NCBI GenBank assembly: GCA_034509735.1
Contig: JACGWO010000004.1
Coordinates: forward strand, 26,021,395 to 26,085,394
Length of the DNA: 64,000 nucleotides
Direction: 5' to 3'
Source: Sesamum alatum
Lineage: Eukaryota > Streptophyta > Magnoliopsida > Lamiales > Pedaliaceae
Shown here: positions 34,259 through 46,139 of the stretch, in pieces
Numbering within the stretch: position 1 is the stretch's first letter
Layout: the number at the start of each line of letters is the position of its first letter
Made by a program: the position numbers and the translations under genes
The notes under the pieces: generated by a model
What the model was told of the DNA's origin: nothing
Seen by the model: only the letters and a program-made list of their open reading frames with translations
The model's database searches: none

Positions 34259-36185
34259 GTTCGATGTATGGGGCATAGATCTATGTGCTTGGCATGATCT
34301 ACTTGCTCTTATGGCTTTAATAGCATGTAAGATTACATAAATATGTGAATAATATGATGATTAATTGTTTGAATTTGATGGACTTTTAACATGCTTATTT
34401 TATTAGATTGGATCTAAAATTGCATGCTTATTTTGAGAATATTATTATTGTTTTATGCTGAAAAATGATGTTGAAAAACATGAAAAAAAAAAATTTCGGA
34501 CAGCAGCGGCAGCGGTTGGCTACCGCCCCTGCCGGCCGGTCACTAGCTGGCAGGCGCACCGCCGGGCACGCGCGGGCTCATGCTAGCGCGCAGGACTGGC
34601 CGGCGTGCCTGCCAGCATGCGTGCTGGCAGCGGCGGCCGCGCATACCGCGGCCGTGGGCAGGCAGGTGCCTGCGCGCGCGCTGTCCGTAGGCAGCCGCTG
34701 CTGGCCGAGGCCAGCGCGGCACAGAGCGCGCACGCGTGTTGCCCTGTGCGCGCGGCTGGCCGGCAGGCACAACGACCAGGCCGTTTTGTGTCGTTTTTCG
34801 ATATTTTCTGAAAATTTTGATTTTCTGTATTTTCTGCACATTATTCTGAAAATGTATTAATGTTGCACATTTGATTTTGGAATAATTGGATTATTCCTTA
34901 GATTAAATTTTCTTAATTAATTTGGGATTAATACATGCATTGGATGCATTGTTTGTAATGTCCATTAAATTTGAAATTTGAATTTTGCATATTGTTTATA
35001 TATTTATGCTTTTGTGATGTTGGACATCACTTGGATATTTGGAATATCCATTGGTTTAATGCATGGTTATTTGGAATAATTCTGTTATGTGCGTTGATAG
35101 AATCAACATGGGATGATCACAAGAGCCCTAGATCTTATGTATGGATGAATATATGATCATTTAAATTCTGTTGGGTGGGGCCTGCATGCCTCTTATTTTT
35201 GGGACTATCATCTCCCGCATTTTTAGCCTCATGATGTTAATGCTTGTTGTTATTACCAATGTATTACTTTCAATTGTAATGAGAGTAGATAGGATTGGTG
35301 AGGTTTTAATTTTAACAAGCATTTGGAGTTGGAGACCCCAAGGTGGAGCATCAAGGCGTGAAACAAGAGCATTACAAGGCCCATTGGAATGACAATCGGT
35401 ATATTATTATTGTAATAATTTAGGACCACCCTAGACAGACCATAGACTCACTGCGGGCTCAGTGAGTCGCATAGGTTGGGCTTGTGATCATCCTAACAGG
35501 GGTATGCTATTTTTCTGCATGCGGCGTATTTATTTATCACTTTAAATATTGGATATTTATGCATGCTAAAATACCATAATGTGATGAGGTCTCGGTCGTA
35601 CACATACTCTCATTTGGTTGGACCAAATTAAATATTAGGCCCAGAATGGACTTGGATCAAAATGGTATTTTGATCTGTCCGAGCCTTACATCCACAGCAA
35701 TGTGTTAAGGAAGCTACCATTACCCAAGTGTGGTCTCACGAGTTGTGGTACACTTGAATTAGGGGAAAGCTGCACCATTGTTGTGAAGCTCGCTATTTCC
35801 CTGTCTCACGAGTCGTGGGGGGCGATAATTTGAGGCATAATTTGGTTGATGGGTCGGGCCCAACACTGAGTAACATGGTTCGCTTGGAGTCCTCAGAACC
35901 ATGCGAATAGGTGAGGGAAAATATCTTCGGAATCTCATTGGATGAGAATGATATTGGATATCTCCCATGAGGTCTTCTACATGTGAATCGTAAAAGCGGG
36001 GCATGGAGATTACGCTTGTGGATCCCGAGCCCACTAGGAAATGGTTTCCCGAAACTCAGCTTGAGAGTGGTGGACTTTCGTATAAATAGTGGGAGGGTTA
36101 AAGACTAAAAGACCAAGTCTTCAATTTGAACAATAATATTACCATCATCTTCTAATTTCTGCTTTACATTTTCATTAATGAAGAT
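34259..36185 (+). other. Copia B leader with GC-rich block and palindromes
   Basis: Non-coding. A GC-rich block lies at 34495-34790, in the same relative place as in A but with a different sequence. The gag-proximal 800 bp is conserved with A and D and contains GGTCTCACGAGTTGTGG (35732-35748) and CCTGTCTCACGAGTCGTGGGG (35800-35820). I see no gene. Short open frames here have no recognisable domain. Confidence 0.8.
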
Positions 36186-37207
36186 ATGTCTAAGAATCCA
36201 TTAACCATGGTACTTCAGACTAATAAATTCAACAGAACGAACTACTCGGACTGGCTGAGAAACTTGAGGATTGTCCTCGGTTTCGAGAACCAAGGCTACG
36301 TCTTGGACGAGCCGCTGCCGAGCGACTTACCAGAGGGGTCCACGCCAGAAGAACGTTTGACGTTCGAGAAATGGCATGAGGACCACCGGAAAGTACGCAG
36401 TATCATACTAGCATCGATGTCTAACGACATCCAGAAGCAATATGAGAGGCTGGACAACGTCCCCGCCATAATGCTCCGCATGAACGAGGTTTATGCGGTT
36501 CCGGACAGGCATATTAGATATGCCGCCACAAAAGCATTCTTTACCATCAAGCTTGCTGAAGAAGCGTCTGTACAAAGTCATGGGGTCAATATGCTCTCCC
36601 TAGTGGAGAAACTCGAGGACCTTAAAGCTGGGCTTAACAATGACACGTATATTGATGTGATCCTCCAGTCGCTTCCTCTGTCTTATGACCCGTTTGTTGT
36701 AAACTACAACATGAACGGACTTGAGAAGTCTATTCATGAGTTGATCAACATGCTGGTCAAATACGAGGCAACGACCCACAAGTCGGCGCCAGCGGTATTG
36801 ATTGGAGAGGCTTCGACCTCCAAAGCGAATGGTAAGAGGGCCGGACGCTGGAAAAGAAAAAAGGGAAAAGGGAAGACGGTTGCGGCCCCTGCTCGCGCTC
36901 CGGGCATCCCTGTTGCTCCGGTGGGGCCGAGCAAAGGAAAGGGAAGGCCCGTGGTTCTCAGCGGTTCAAGGCAAATGATGTCTGCATGCATTGCCAAAGG
37001 AAGGGGCATTGGAAGAGGGAGTGCCCACAACTCCTCTCCAACCCAGGTATGTTTGTGGTTGAAGTAAACATGATAACTAATTCTGCTTCATGGGTATTGG
37101 ATACCGGGTGTGGTGCTCACATCTGCAATGATTTGCAGGCACTGCAAAGAAGTAGAAGGCTAACCAAGGATGAGATGATGGCAAGGCCGTTGCTGCAGAA
37201 CCCGTAG
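36186..37207 (+). pseudogene. Copia B gag and protease start (frameshifted)
   Basis: It starts MSKNPLTMVLQTNKFNRTNYSDWL and runs 293 codons through the gag core and basic region. A frameshift near 36960-36985 moves the zinc knuckle (MHCQRKGHWKREC) and the protease motif WVLDTGCGAHICND into the frame 36986-37207. A small deletion after DEMM (near 37180) breaks the protease. It is about 75-80% similar by eye to D gag. Confidence 0.9.
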
Positions 37208-37212
37208 GGTCA

Positions 37213-39925
37213 ATGGAGTTAGCCGTTAGTAGTCATGTTAGGATTGTACTGAACGACTGTTTCTATGTACCTAGCATGATTAAAAACATTATTTCCACCC
37301 TGGTCCTTGATAAGGAGGGATTTGAATTTACCATCAATGAAAACGATTTCTCATCTGCTTGGTACAATTGTCAATGGTCTTTACATACTTCAACAGTCTA
37401 ATTGGATTATAACTGCCGAACACAAACGAAAACGTGATGATCATAATAACGCATAGATATGGCATGCGAGGTTAGGTCATATCACTAAAGATAGGATAAG
37501 AAGGTTGGTGGACTCAAAGAGTCTAGAAATAGACAATTTGGACAACCTACCGACTTGCGAATCTTGTCTGAAGGGAAAAATGACCAAGAAACCTTTTATT
37601 GGACAAAGTACGCTAGCCAGTGGTCTGTTGGATTTGATCCATTTGGATGTCTGTGGCCCACTAAATACTCAGGCTAGAGGTGGGTACTCGTACTTCATAA
37701 CCTTAACCAATGATCACTCACGGTATGGTTATGTTTACCTGATGAGGTACAAGTCTAAAGCCAATGGAAGGTTTAAGGAATACAGACTTGAAGTAGAGAA
37801 CCAAATCGGTCGAAAGATCAAAGCCCTTCAGTCGGACCGAGGTGGAGAGTATTTGAGTGGTGAGTTTACTGATTATCTAAAAGAGAATGGGATTCTCTCT
37901 CAGTGGACCCCTCCTGGAACACCACAGCTTAATGGTGTGTCTGAAAGGAGGAATCGGACCTTGTTGGACATGGTCCGATCCATGATGAGTTTTACCGAAC
38001 TCCCCCTCTCCTTCTGGGGATATGCTCTTGAGACAGCAGCCAAACTTTTAAATTTGGCGCCATCTAAGAAGGTATCCCAGACGCCATATGAGATATGGCA
38101 TGGCAAGCCTGCCTCCTACAAATTCTTGAAAGTGTGAGGTTGCCCCACATATGTCCAGAGATTAGTGGGAGATAAACTGGACTTGAGGTCTAGTTTATGC
38201 AGGTTCATTGGCTATCCGAAAGAAACTGCGGGGTATTATTTCTATGATCCCTCCGAGAAAAAGGTTTTTGTCTGGCGAAACGCAGAGTTCTTGGAAAAGG
38301 ATTTTCCATCAGATAGTCGACGCGATGAGGTACTTCTTGAGGAATCAAGTGAGGCACCCCATGAGGCGGCAGTGACATCTGAGCCAGTAGTTCCCACTAA
38401 TAATGATCCAGTCCTCCGAGGTCGGCCAAAGTGTCCCATGCACCTGATAGGTATGGATTTCTGGGCCTGACCAGTCAGTTGGATAATGATCCAAAGACGT
38501 ACGGAGAAGCAATGTCGAACATTGATTCGGATAAGTGGCTTAAGGCCATGAAATCTGAGATGAACTCGATGGGTACAAACTAGGTTTGGACCCTAGTGGA
38601 CCCACCCAAAGGGGTAAAACCCGTGGGGTGTAAATGGGTCTACAAACGTAAGCTTGGTGCTGACGGGGAGGTTACAACCTTCAAAGCCGGGCTTGTGGCG
38701 AAAGGTTACACTCAGCGACCCAGGGTCAATTTTGAGGAAACCTACTCTCCTGTAGCAATGGCTAAGTCCATCCGGATACTGCTTGCCATCGAGCATGGGT
38801 ATGACTATGAAATATGACAGATGGACGTGAAAACGGCCTTCCTCAACGGTTTCGTAGAGGAAGGGATCTATATGGATCAGCCGGAAGGTTTCACAATTGT
38901 TGGAGAAGAGCAGAAGGTTTACTGTCTCTAAAGGTCCATCTATGGCCTCAAACAAGCTTCCCGAAGCTGGAACATACATTTTGATAAGGTCATACGGGGA
39001 TATGATTTGATCAAGAACGAGTCCGATCCTTGTGTATACAAGAAGATCAGTGGGAGCTCGGTTGCGTTTCTGGTGCTTTATGTGGATGGCATCTTGCTCA
39101 TTGGGAATGTGCTAAGATGTTGGGTACTACTAAAGCTTGGTTGTCAACGCAATTCTGCATGAAGGATATGGGCGAGGCATCCTACATCCTACATCCAAGA
39201 AGCAGTCTCCCGAGACTGATGAGGAGCTTAAATGGATGTTGGACATCCCCTATGCTTCAGCCGTAGGCAGCACACAGTATGTTGTTCAGTGCACTAGAGC
39301 TGATGTGGCTTTCGCTTTGAGCGTAACTAGTCGATATCAGTTGAGTGCCGGGGAGGCACACTGGAGTGCAGTCAAGACTATCCTGAAATACCTGAAAAGG
39401 ACTAAGGATATGTTCTTGGTCTACAGCGGTGGAGAGTTGATACTGGAAGGCTACAGCGACACTAGCTTCCAGTCGGATGACGATGATGCCAAGTCTCAGT
39501 TTGGTTTTGTATTTAGACTAAATGGTGGCGTGGTTACTTGGAAGTGTTCCAAGCAAGCTACCACGGTGGACTCCACCATAGAGTTTTGAGTACATAGCGC
39601 TTCGGAAGCTGATAAGGAGTGGTTTGGTTGATGAGCTACATCCAATGGTTGGATGTAGTACCTAGCATTGCTAAGCCTGTAATTATCATTTATGATAACA
39701 ACGGGGCGATAGAGCTAGCAAAGGAACCAAGATCTCATCACGATCCAAGCATATTCTTAGACGCTACCATCAGCTTAGAGAGATGGATAGCAGGAGCGAC
39801 GTTCGGTTGGACCGAGTCAGCTCCGCAGAAACCATAGTAGATCCATTTGCTAATCCCGTGTTGCAAGTTGGCCATACTCAGTATCTGGATAAGATGGGTT
39901 TGACGTCAATTGGTGATTGGCTTTA
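37213..39925 (+). pseudogene. Copia B pol pseudogene
   Basis: The order matches A: protease end (37213-37300), integrase zinc finger and core (37505-38137; CESCLKGK, LDVCGPL, QSDRGGEY, GVSERRNRTL), RT (38596-39120) and RNase H (39137-39589; YSDTSFQSDDDDAKSQ), ending GDWL near 39925. Damage: stops at about 37455, 38136, 38581 and 38816; the RT catalytic motif reads YVDG (39079-39090); and about 140 bp is missing between SYIL and SKKQSPETDEE (near 39190). Confidence 0.9.
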
Positions 39926-39940
39926 GGTCAAGTGGGAGAT

Positions 39941-42162
39941 TGTTAGAATAGGTGACCAGAAAGCCAATAGGTTTGGCGATTTGTAACCTATTATACAACT
40001 CGATGTAAATGTAATATTATTATGTGATGAATAAAATGAGTATTCGTCACTTTTGGTGCTTACTTTGTTGCGCTCATTCCGCATTGTTAAAACGGTGTTC
40101 TACTTATATCACAACGAAGCCCATAGACCACGGTTAACAACTCGTGCAGTTGGGCCACGCATTGGATAGTGGTCATGACACCAACTGATTTAGAGTTGGG
40201 TCTGAAACGTTCCAAGTCGAGGACCTCGAGACAGGGCATCGAGAGTCGTATTGAGAATTGCATCAAAAGTCGTGTTCATTGGATGAGTGCCGTGTTTCAT
40301 CGGCGATAGGCGTGGGACGCCTACACGATCTTGATGGGTTGGTCGACTGGGATCGAGCCGACTGGACTGACTCGCGGGGATCATCATATGGAAACCTTGG
40401 AGGCTTGGTCGGTATGATGGGATTTCCCCGGTTCCGATAGTACGGGAGTAGTCCTCATACTCGAGGGATAATGGCAGTCGCGTGCACAGGACGGTTGTAT
40501 CTTAGATCTAGCGAGAGGTGATCATTCTGCAAGATGATCATCATAAGCCTTGTCCAGTGCAGTCGAAATGTGTAGCGAGGACGGTGGACTCCAAGAAGAG
40601 GATCCGTCCCCTGTCAGTATGTGACAGAGGTATCTCCTATGCACTAGGAGACACGTTCATGCTATTTGAAGTTGTGGCCACAGTGGTTGGTCGAACAAGG
40701 AATGGTTTCTTGTGTCGATGCAATGAAGCATACGTAGTCTCGAGTATTAAGCATAGATGCCTAGTCAAGGATGGGAACCAACGCCCAATTCCATACACTA
40801 GACTAAGGCCAGGAGACGGTAGACGGAAGAACCGTACCCATACGGAATCGGTGCCTAAATGTTCACGCCAATTCACCTAGTCTCTAGTGCCATGGACCGT
40901 TGCTAGCGACCACCCATGTAACGGGTCCTTATGGGACACGGGCCCAAGTCTAGATGAAGGTGAACCTAAAGGGTCACACACAAATCACCGAGGAGGTTGA
41001 GAGATTGACTTGGAGTCAATCTCGAAGGATAAATAAGTAATCGGATTACTTAAGGGAAAGTCCATTGGATAGACGGGCCGATATTGTATCGGGCCCTCGT
41101 TTAATCGGTAAATTGGATTTTCGATTAAATATGAAAAGTTGAGATGTTGGATCTTTTAATTGGATTAAAAGATCAACGGGAATAATTTAAGTGGACATTA
41201 AATTGGATTTAATATCGGGTTCATCATAATTGGATTACGATAAAATCCTGGTCCGTTAAATTAGACCCGAGAGGAGAAATCATTCCTACTTTGGAATAGG
41301 AAAAAGTTGGATTTCTTCCCAAAATTAGACATGGCTGAAATGCTTCCTTGGAGGAAGCAAAATTAGCCATGTTTCATGCAAGGTGGTATGTTGACTTGTC
41401 TCTTTTGGAAAGAGACAAATCAACTCCAATCAAACCCTTCCCTTTTGGTATGATTTGATCATACCATAAAATTTGGTAGGCTTGATTGAAGAATTAATGA
41501 TGATTGATTGGAATGTATCTAGACATCCTTGGATGAACCTAGACACATTCCAATAATCACATTAATTATGTATATATATATGAGTATATACAACACCTAG
41601 CTTATGTGAATAATAATTCATCTTTTTCTAAGAAAAAGAAAAAGAAATCCGGCCCTCTCCTCTCTCTCTCTCTGTCTCACACGGCCATCTCCCCCCTTTT
41701 TCACTTGTGTTCTTCACTTGATTTTGAATCAAGAAGAAGAACAAAGTAAGTTAAGAGAGCACTCATCCATAGTGTTCTTCCCTTAAACCGATTCCTTCTC
41801 AAACTCGTTCTCTTCTAGCAAGGAGAACGTGAGTTTCTTCCGGTGTGGTGTGGATCACCTTTGGAGAATCCATACGTTTGGATTTGTGAGCATTCCGAAA
41901 AAAGGGAACAACGCTAGTAGCCGAGCACACGTTAAATCTACAAAGTAACGATTATTACGCTTTAGTAGATCTGAACTTTCTTTTTCATCTATGCCCTATA
42001 TGTTATAATTATGCTTTTAACTTTAACATATCCTACATCGAACGCCCAGTTGAGCACCCAAGGATACACCCCTTGGAATTTCGCCTTATATGCGATTCAA
42101 TTTTATAATTTACGGTTTTCTCGCTTCAGCTCGCGCTCCCGGACGGATCCGCTTGTCCTTCA
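39941..42162 (+). repeat. Copia B 3' LTR (intact length 2,222 bp)
   Basis: It runs from TGTTAGAATAGG to CTTGTCCTTCA after the polypurine tract AAGTGGGAGAT. It is the reference for the two fragments of the 5' LTR. It contains the shared U3 block at 40872-40906, TGTGGCCACAG near 40674, and a TA-rich promoter-like stretch at 41571-41589 followed by CT-rich sequence. Confidence 0.9.
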
Positions 42163-42167
42163 ATATA

Positions 42168-42340
42168 AACTTTTGATGATACCTATCGTGATGTAAGATA
42201 TATTTATAGATTTATATTATATCGAGAAAAATAGGATTTATCTTATTAGTTTAAAATAAAAATTCTTATAAGGCAACTTATAATTTCGAAGAGTATAATG
42301 ATTAGTAAAGATAAAGTATAGTGCCGTAGGGGGTGTCACA
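42168..42340 (-). repeat. Tekay-like element, right terminal fragment
   Basis: It begins after the right ATATA of copia B and ends GGGGGTGTCACA. On the minus strand it reads TGTGACACCCCCTACGGCACTATAC, the start of a gypsy LTR. The first 25 bases resemble the left terminus of the element in inverted form (ACCCCCTA..ACTAT), an unusually long terminal inverted repeat. Confidence 0.6.
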
Positions 42341-43975
42341 GCCACCCACTCTCCTTGCCGGCCAATTTTTCCTCTCCTCTATTTTCATATATTTTTATCT
42401 TTTTATTTATTCTCTTCTATTTCCTCCCGATTCCAAACCCACTTTCTGCCTTATTTTTTTAATTTTGTTTAGCAGCCTTTTATTTGACACTGTTTAGTGC
42501 TTCTCATAGGTGTCACATGGACTAGGCTAGCCCTTCGCGCTCCCGTCGTTGTCTTAGCAAGAGCAATGTCACACCTCCCACAGCAGGTAGTTACCTCACT
42601 GGCAACCCCGCACATTCAAGAAAGTTTTCTATCTCTTTCTCTTCATATTTTTCCTTGGGGCACCAAACATTGAGGACAATGTCGGTTTTAAGTGTGGGAG
42701 GAAGTCTTGCTGTCTTATGTACTTTGTTGATTTTGGAGGTTGTGGGAATTTTGGTTGGCTGATTTCCGCTATATTTTTCTTGTGGTTTTACACATTTTGA
42801 TGATTTAGGATGCTTTGGATAATTTCATGGGTTGATTTCTACTACATTCATAATGTTGTGCACCTCCATTTGACTCTTTTCGACATGATTTTGAATGAAC
42901 TACTAAGATTGCAAGAGACAATTGACATTTATAGGATGTCTATACTTGCCACACTTGTTCGGGTTGTCCTGACAATTATTTTGAATAAAGCATGCTTATG
43001 AGCAACACACATGAGCCATCCGTATTTTTGTGAGCTTTTGGGCCTATGAGCATGCATCTTATTGCTCTATCATATTTTGTTTGATTGTGTGGTCGTCATC
43101 TTTGGTCTACTTTTTTAAAACTTGCGTGCTTATGCATTTCGAGACAACAGTTGTTGGGCCAGTTGTGGTAAACATGATATGGGCACTAGAATTGACTAAA
43201 AAAAATTCCGTGATAAGCCTATACAAATCCTCACCCTTAGTTACCCAATTGAGAGTAAGCCTAATTTCGTTGTTACAATGGCCAAGATACAAGCCTCAAT
43301 GACCATTTCTTTCTCCCAGACCTTTGAACCCCAATGTTAAAGGATGAGAAGGACAGCTCTTTAAATGTTTTTCCCATCAGTGTATGGTTCAACTGCAAAT
43401 CTCAGTTGTCCCTTGAAAATATGTCAAAGAAAATACATTATGGAAGTTGATGAAAACAAAAGAAAAAAAAAGAGAAAAAGGGAAAATCAGAAAACCCCGA
43501 GAAAAAGAAAAGAATGGAGAAAATCAGTAATGCGATGCAAAAAGAAAGATGCAAGGATGAAAAATGAAATAAAAACAAAGAAACAAAAGAAAAGAAGAAA
43601 AAAATGGAGGAAAAGAGGGAGTCGGTCACACATGAACTAGGAAAATTCGTAGTCTAGAAGACTATCGGGGCAATGTAACCTAATTCCTTTAACCCCAAAG
43701 AACCATTCTTTTATTTTTATTTCTTCCAACCTTTACCTAAAGCCCCATTACAACCCGAAAAAGGCTCCTTGATTCTCGCATCTGACTCACTCCAAGCAGT
43801 AGAGATCTGATATAAGAGCAAGCTTATAGTAAAACTTTGCCAAAGCATGAGGTAAGAGTTATTGTTTACCCATCGAATGAGCGGGGACAGGGGGCATTTT
43901 GAAAACGAAAGAATGAATGATCGAACTGAATTGTTACATGCTTAATGTCAAGCATGGTCTAAGTGTTGGGGGATT
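42341..43975 (+). other. Athila 3' untranslated region (right half)
   Basis: It contains 'ACATTGAGGACAATGTCGGTTTTAAGTGTGGGAGG' features near 42667-42701, a hallmark of Athila/Tat 3' regions (shown here only in part: TTGAGGACAATG, TTTAAGTGTGGGAG). A purine-rich A/G stretch runs from 43440 to 43620, and GTGTTGGGGGATT lies before the LTR. Lys-rich open frames in the A/G stretch are compositional. Confidence 0.7.
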
Positions 43976-45557
43976 TGATTTGGGAAAATTGTGTGATGTA
44001 TTTCTCTATTTATATCCCCATATTTCAATGATTTGATTCTTGTTCTTGGGTCTATTCATTTCATTTTAGGAGCTTTCATGGACAAAAGACGAGTTGAAAG
44101 AAAATTGCTCAAATATGGAAAAGGGTCATAAATTCTCCAGAAGCACGTCCAAGTTACCCCGTGACCCACGGACTATCATAAATCCGCTGGACAAAAGTGA
44201 AGGAACATAACCCGTGTCCCATCGTGCTAGTAATGTAAGCGGGTTGGCAGCTGTCGATTCTGTTAGCATTCCAAGTCTTGGATTGGTCGTCCTTTCTCTT
44301 ACACTCCAGTTGACCTCTCTTCTTTCCATCCCCCCGTGAGAAGGTAGAGAGCAAAACCAACCCAATAAACCACTATTACTATGCCCCTATTAGTAAAGCA
44401 TGTACTTCTCTTTCACACCCGACCCGAGAAGATATCTAAAGTTGACTTGACACGAGACTAAAGACATGCATTGGGTGTAAATTGAACAATCGCTGATTTT
44501 AGTGCTAACTTTTAAAGCAATGTAAAGACATTTTATTCTCTTGTAATTAGCCTTACAAGTTTGGTAAGGATTGGATTAAGGAAGGAAGGAAGAAAAAGAG
44601 TTTTATGATAAGAGGATTCACTTCCTTTCCTACCATATTGAGGACTTGATATAAAAGGAGAAGAGAAAAGGGAAAGGGAATCATTAAATTTTCTTTGGAG
44701 AATTGCTGAAAATCACATCCAAGAGCAAGGAGAAGACGACGAGACAAACGGAGGAGTCGATTCGGCACCGGAGTGACAGTCGTTCAAGCCCGATTTTCTA
44801 CTCCATGAGTTTTTTCTCAATCTCTCTTCTTTGTTTTAGGTATAGTTAGTATGAACGATTTTGTCTTTTGCTAGGGCTTATGGAAATCTAATATTAGAAA
44901 ATATTTTGAGTACTTTTCTAGAGTAATTTATGTCGTTATTTTCACATGTCCATGAATTATTATATTATGATTGTTGCTCTTATTTGGGAGCTTGATCACC
45001 TCTTAGACTGAGTTAATTATGTTGATGAACTGAAAGGGAATTTGGCATAGTGGACAAGGTAATTAATGGTGTGGATTGAATGATATGTAGGCATACATAG
45101 GCATGATTCATTTGGTTCCATAGGTTTTTCACAGATCCTAATACATTATTGTCACGAGTTTTAGAATGGAGGAATTCACTAATTCCTTGATGATAATAGG
45201 TTTGGTATTACCCGAACGAGTATATCAAATTACATGGGGAAAAACCTTAATATGTGAAAATACGTGCTTGTTATATTAATCCATTAAAATTACATTTATT
45301 GGATTGATTCGGTGGATCTATAGCCTTAGCATCCATCTACATCTGAATTTTCTCCGCATGATCTTTTGTTGTAGTTAGTTCGTCATTATTTATCTCAGTA
45401 GTAGTAATTCATCACTCAAATTTTGGTCATCCAGATAATTAGGGATTAGTTATAGTTTTGGTAATTACTTTGTTAAATTCTCGTGGGATCGATACTTTTT
45501 GTACTACTTGATAGCTAGAGCACTAGCTAGTGGAAAATACATATTTTTGCAATCCCA
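43976..45557 (+). repeat. Athila 3' LTR
   Basis: Starts TGATTTGGGAAAATTG and ends TTTTTGCAATCCCA, 1,582 bp. It is the longer, uninterrupted partner of 10344-13524 and shows where the solo LTR at 10860 landed (equivalent to about 44770). Confidence 0.85.
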
Positions 45558-46139
45558 TGTAACTAATTCATTTCCATACCTAATTTTGCAGTCTAATTAT
45601 TTGTCGAACCTTACTAGAAATTCCAGCTTTGAGTTTAAATTCTCCTCTAAGATTCGATGGGTTTATAGGTGCTAGAATGAATCTCGCTAGACCGTACATG
45701 TTAGTGTCATGCCCGAGGTAGGGAGTTATGTGTTATCTAGGCCTTGAGATACGACCAAGTTGGTATCAGAACCTAGGTAAGAAACTATATAGTAGTTTTG
45801 GCATGTAGATCCTGATCTGGTGGAGTAGATTATACATCTACATATCTTTAAGTATTGATTTATGTACTGATTGGTTTAATTTTGTGTTAACAATATATAA
45901 TTACAGGATAGGTTCGACAGGACGTAACGTACCACAAAATGTTGGACATGAGAATTATATTAGTCCTTTTGGAGACTCCATAGCAGTAAGGTGGGATGAT
46001 CCTTCAATTATTTATCACCAATTGGATCAGGGGATTGGGAGTGTCCTGGATGATGTTGTCTTAGATATATTAGTTGACTGTGACAGGTTTCTTTATGAGA
46101 GAGATAAAAACGATATGATGATTGGACACTAATCCATCA
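45558..46139. other. Unassigned flank with a primer-site-like motif
   Basis: TTGGTATCAGAACCTAGG at about 45762-45779 resembles the initiator Met-tRNA primer site of gypsy and copia elements. No LTR end is clear before it. An open frame at 45884-46132 has no domain I recognise. It could be the leader and gag scrap of another retroelement. Confidence 0.35.

Larger units (their letters stand above)
22108..42162 (+). mobile_element. Copia element B with copia A nested in its 5' LTR
   Basis: The plus-strand copia element has its 5' LTR start at 22108 (TGTTAGAATACG), and its 3' LTR is 39941-42162. The flanking ATATA at 22103-22107 and 42163-42167 is a perfect duplication, though in AT-rich DNA. 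The 5' LTR is split: 22108-22689 and 33656-34241 match 39941-40520 and about 41570-42162 of the 3' LTR. About 1.05 kb between them is missing and replaced by 11 kb of family-A copia DNA. Internal parts: primer site, leader, gag, pol, polypurine tract. Many stops. Confidence 0.85.
18999..42340 (-). mobile_element. Tekay/Del-like gypsy remnant, split by copia B
   Basis: The left end is TGTAGCACCCCC (18999) and the right end GGGGGTGTCACA (42340), the termini expected of a Tekay-type LTR element. The flanks are TCCAC (18994-18998) and GCCAC (42341-42345), a duplication with one mismatch. Pol fragments read on the minus strand. It is heavily deleted: gag, protease, most of RT, the integrase core end and chromodomain are missing. 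Copia B (22108-42162) is inserted near its right end. Confidence 0.7.
10344..45557 (+). mobile_element. Athila-type gypsy element enlarged by nested insertions
   Basis: Homologous LTRs lie at 10344-13524 and 43976-45557. A primer site starting TGGCGCCGTT follows the 5' LTR, and the 3' LTR is preceded by a G-rich polypurine-like tract. Gag, protease and a scrap of integrase lie between them on the plus strand. The inserted DNA is: solo LTRs at 10860-12835 and 16130-18062, and a Tekay-like element plus its own nested copia elements (18999-42340). No terminal duplication is evident (left AGTAT, right TGTAA). RT, RNase H and the integrase core are missing, so it could move only with help from another element. 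Confidence 0.8.

Noticed and set aside
43365..43640. Lys-rich open frame resembling a nuclear protein
   Set aside because: It is a purine-rich A/G tract typical before the Athila 3' LTR; the minus strand is also open (Phe/Ser-rich).
45884..46132. 82-codon open frame as a host gene
   Set aside because: No recognisable domain, no start context or neighbours of a gene, and a primer-site-like motif just upstream suggests retroelement debris.
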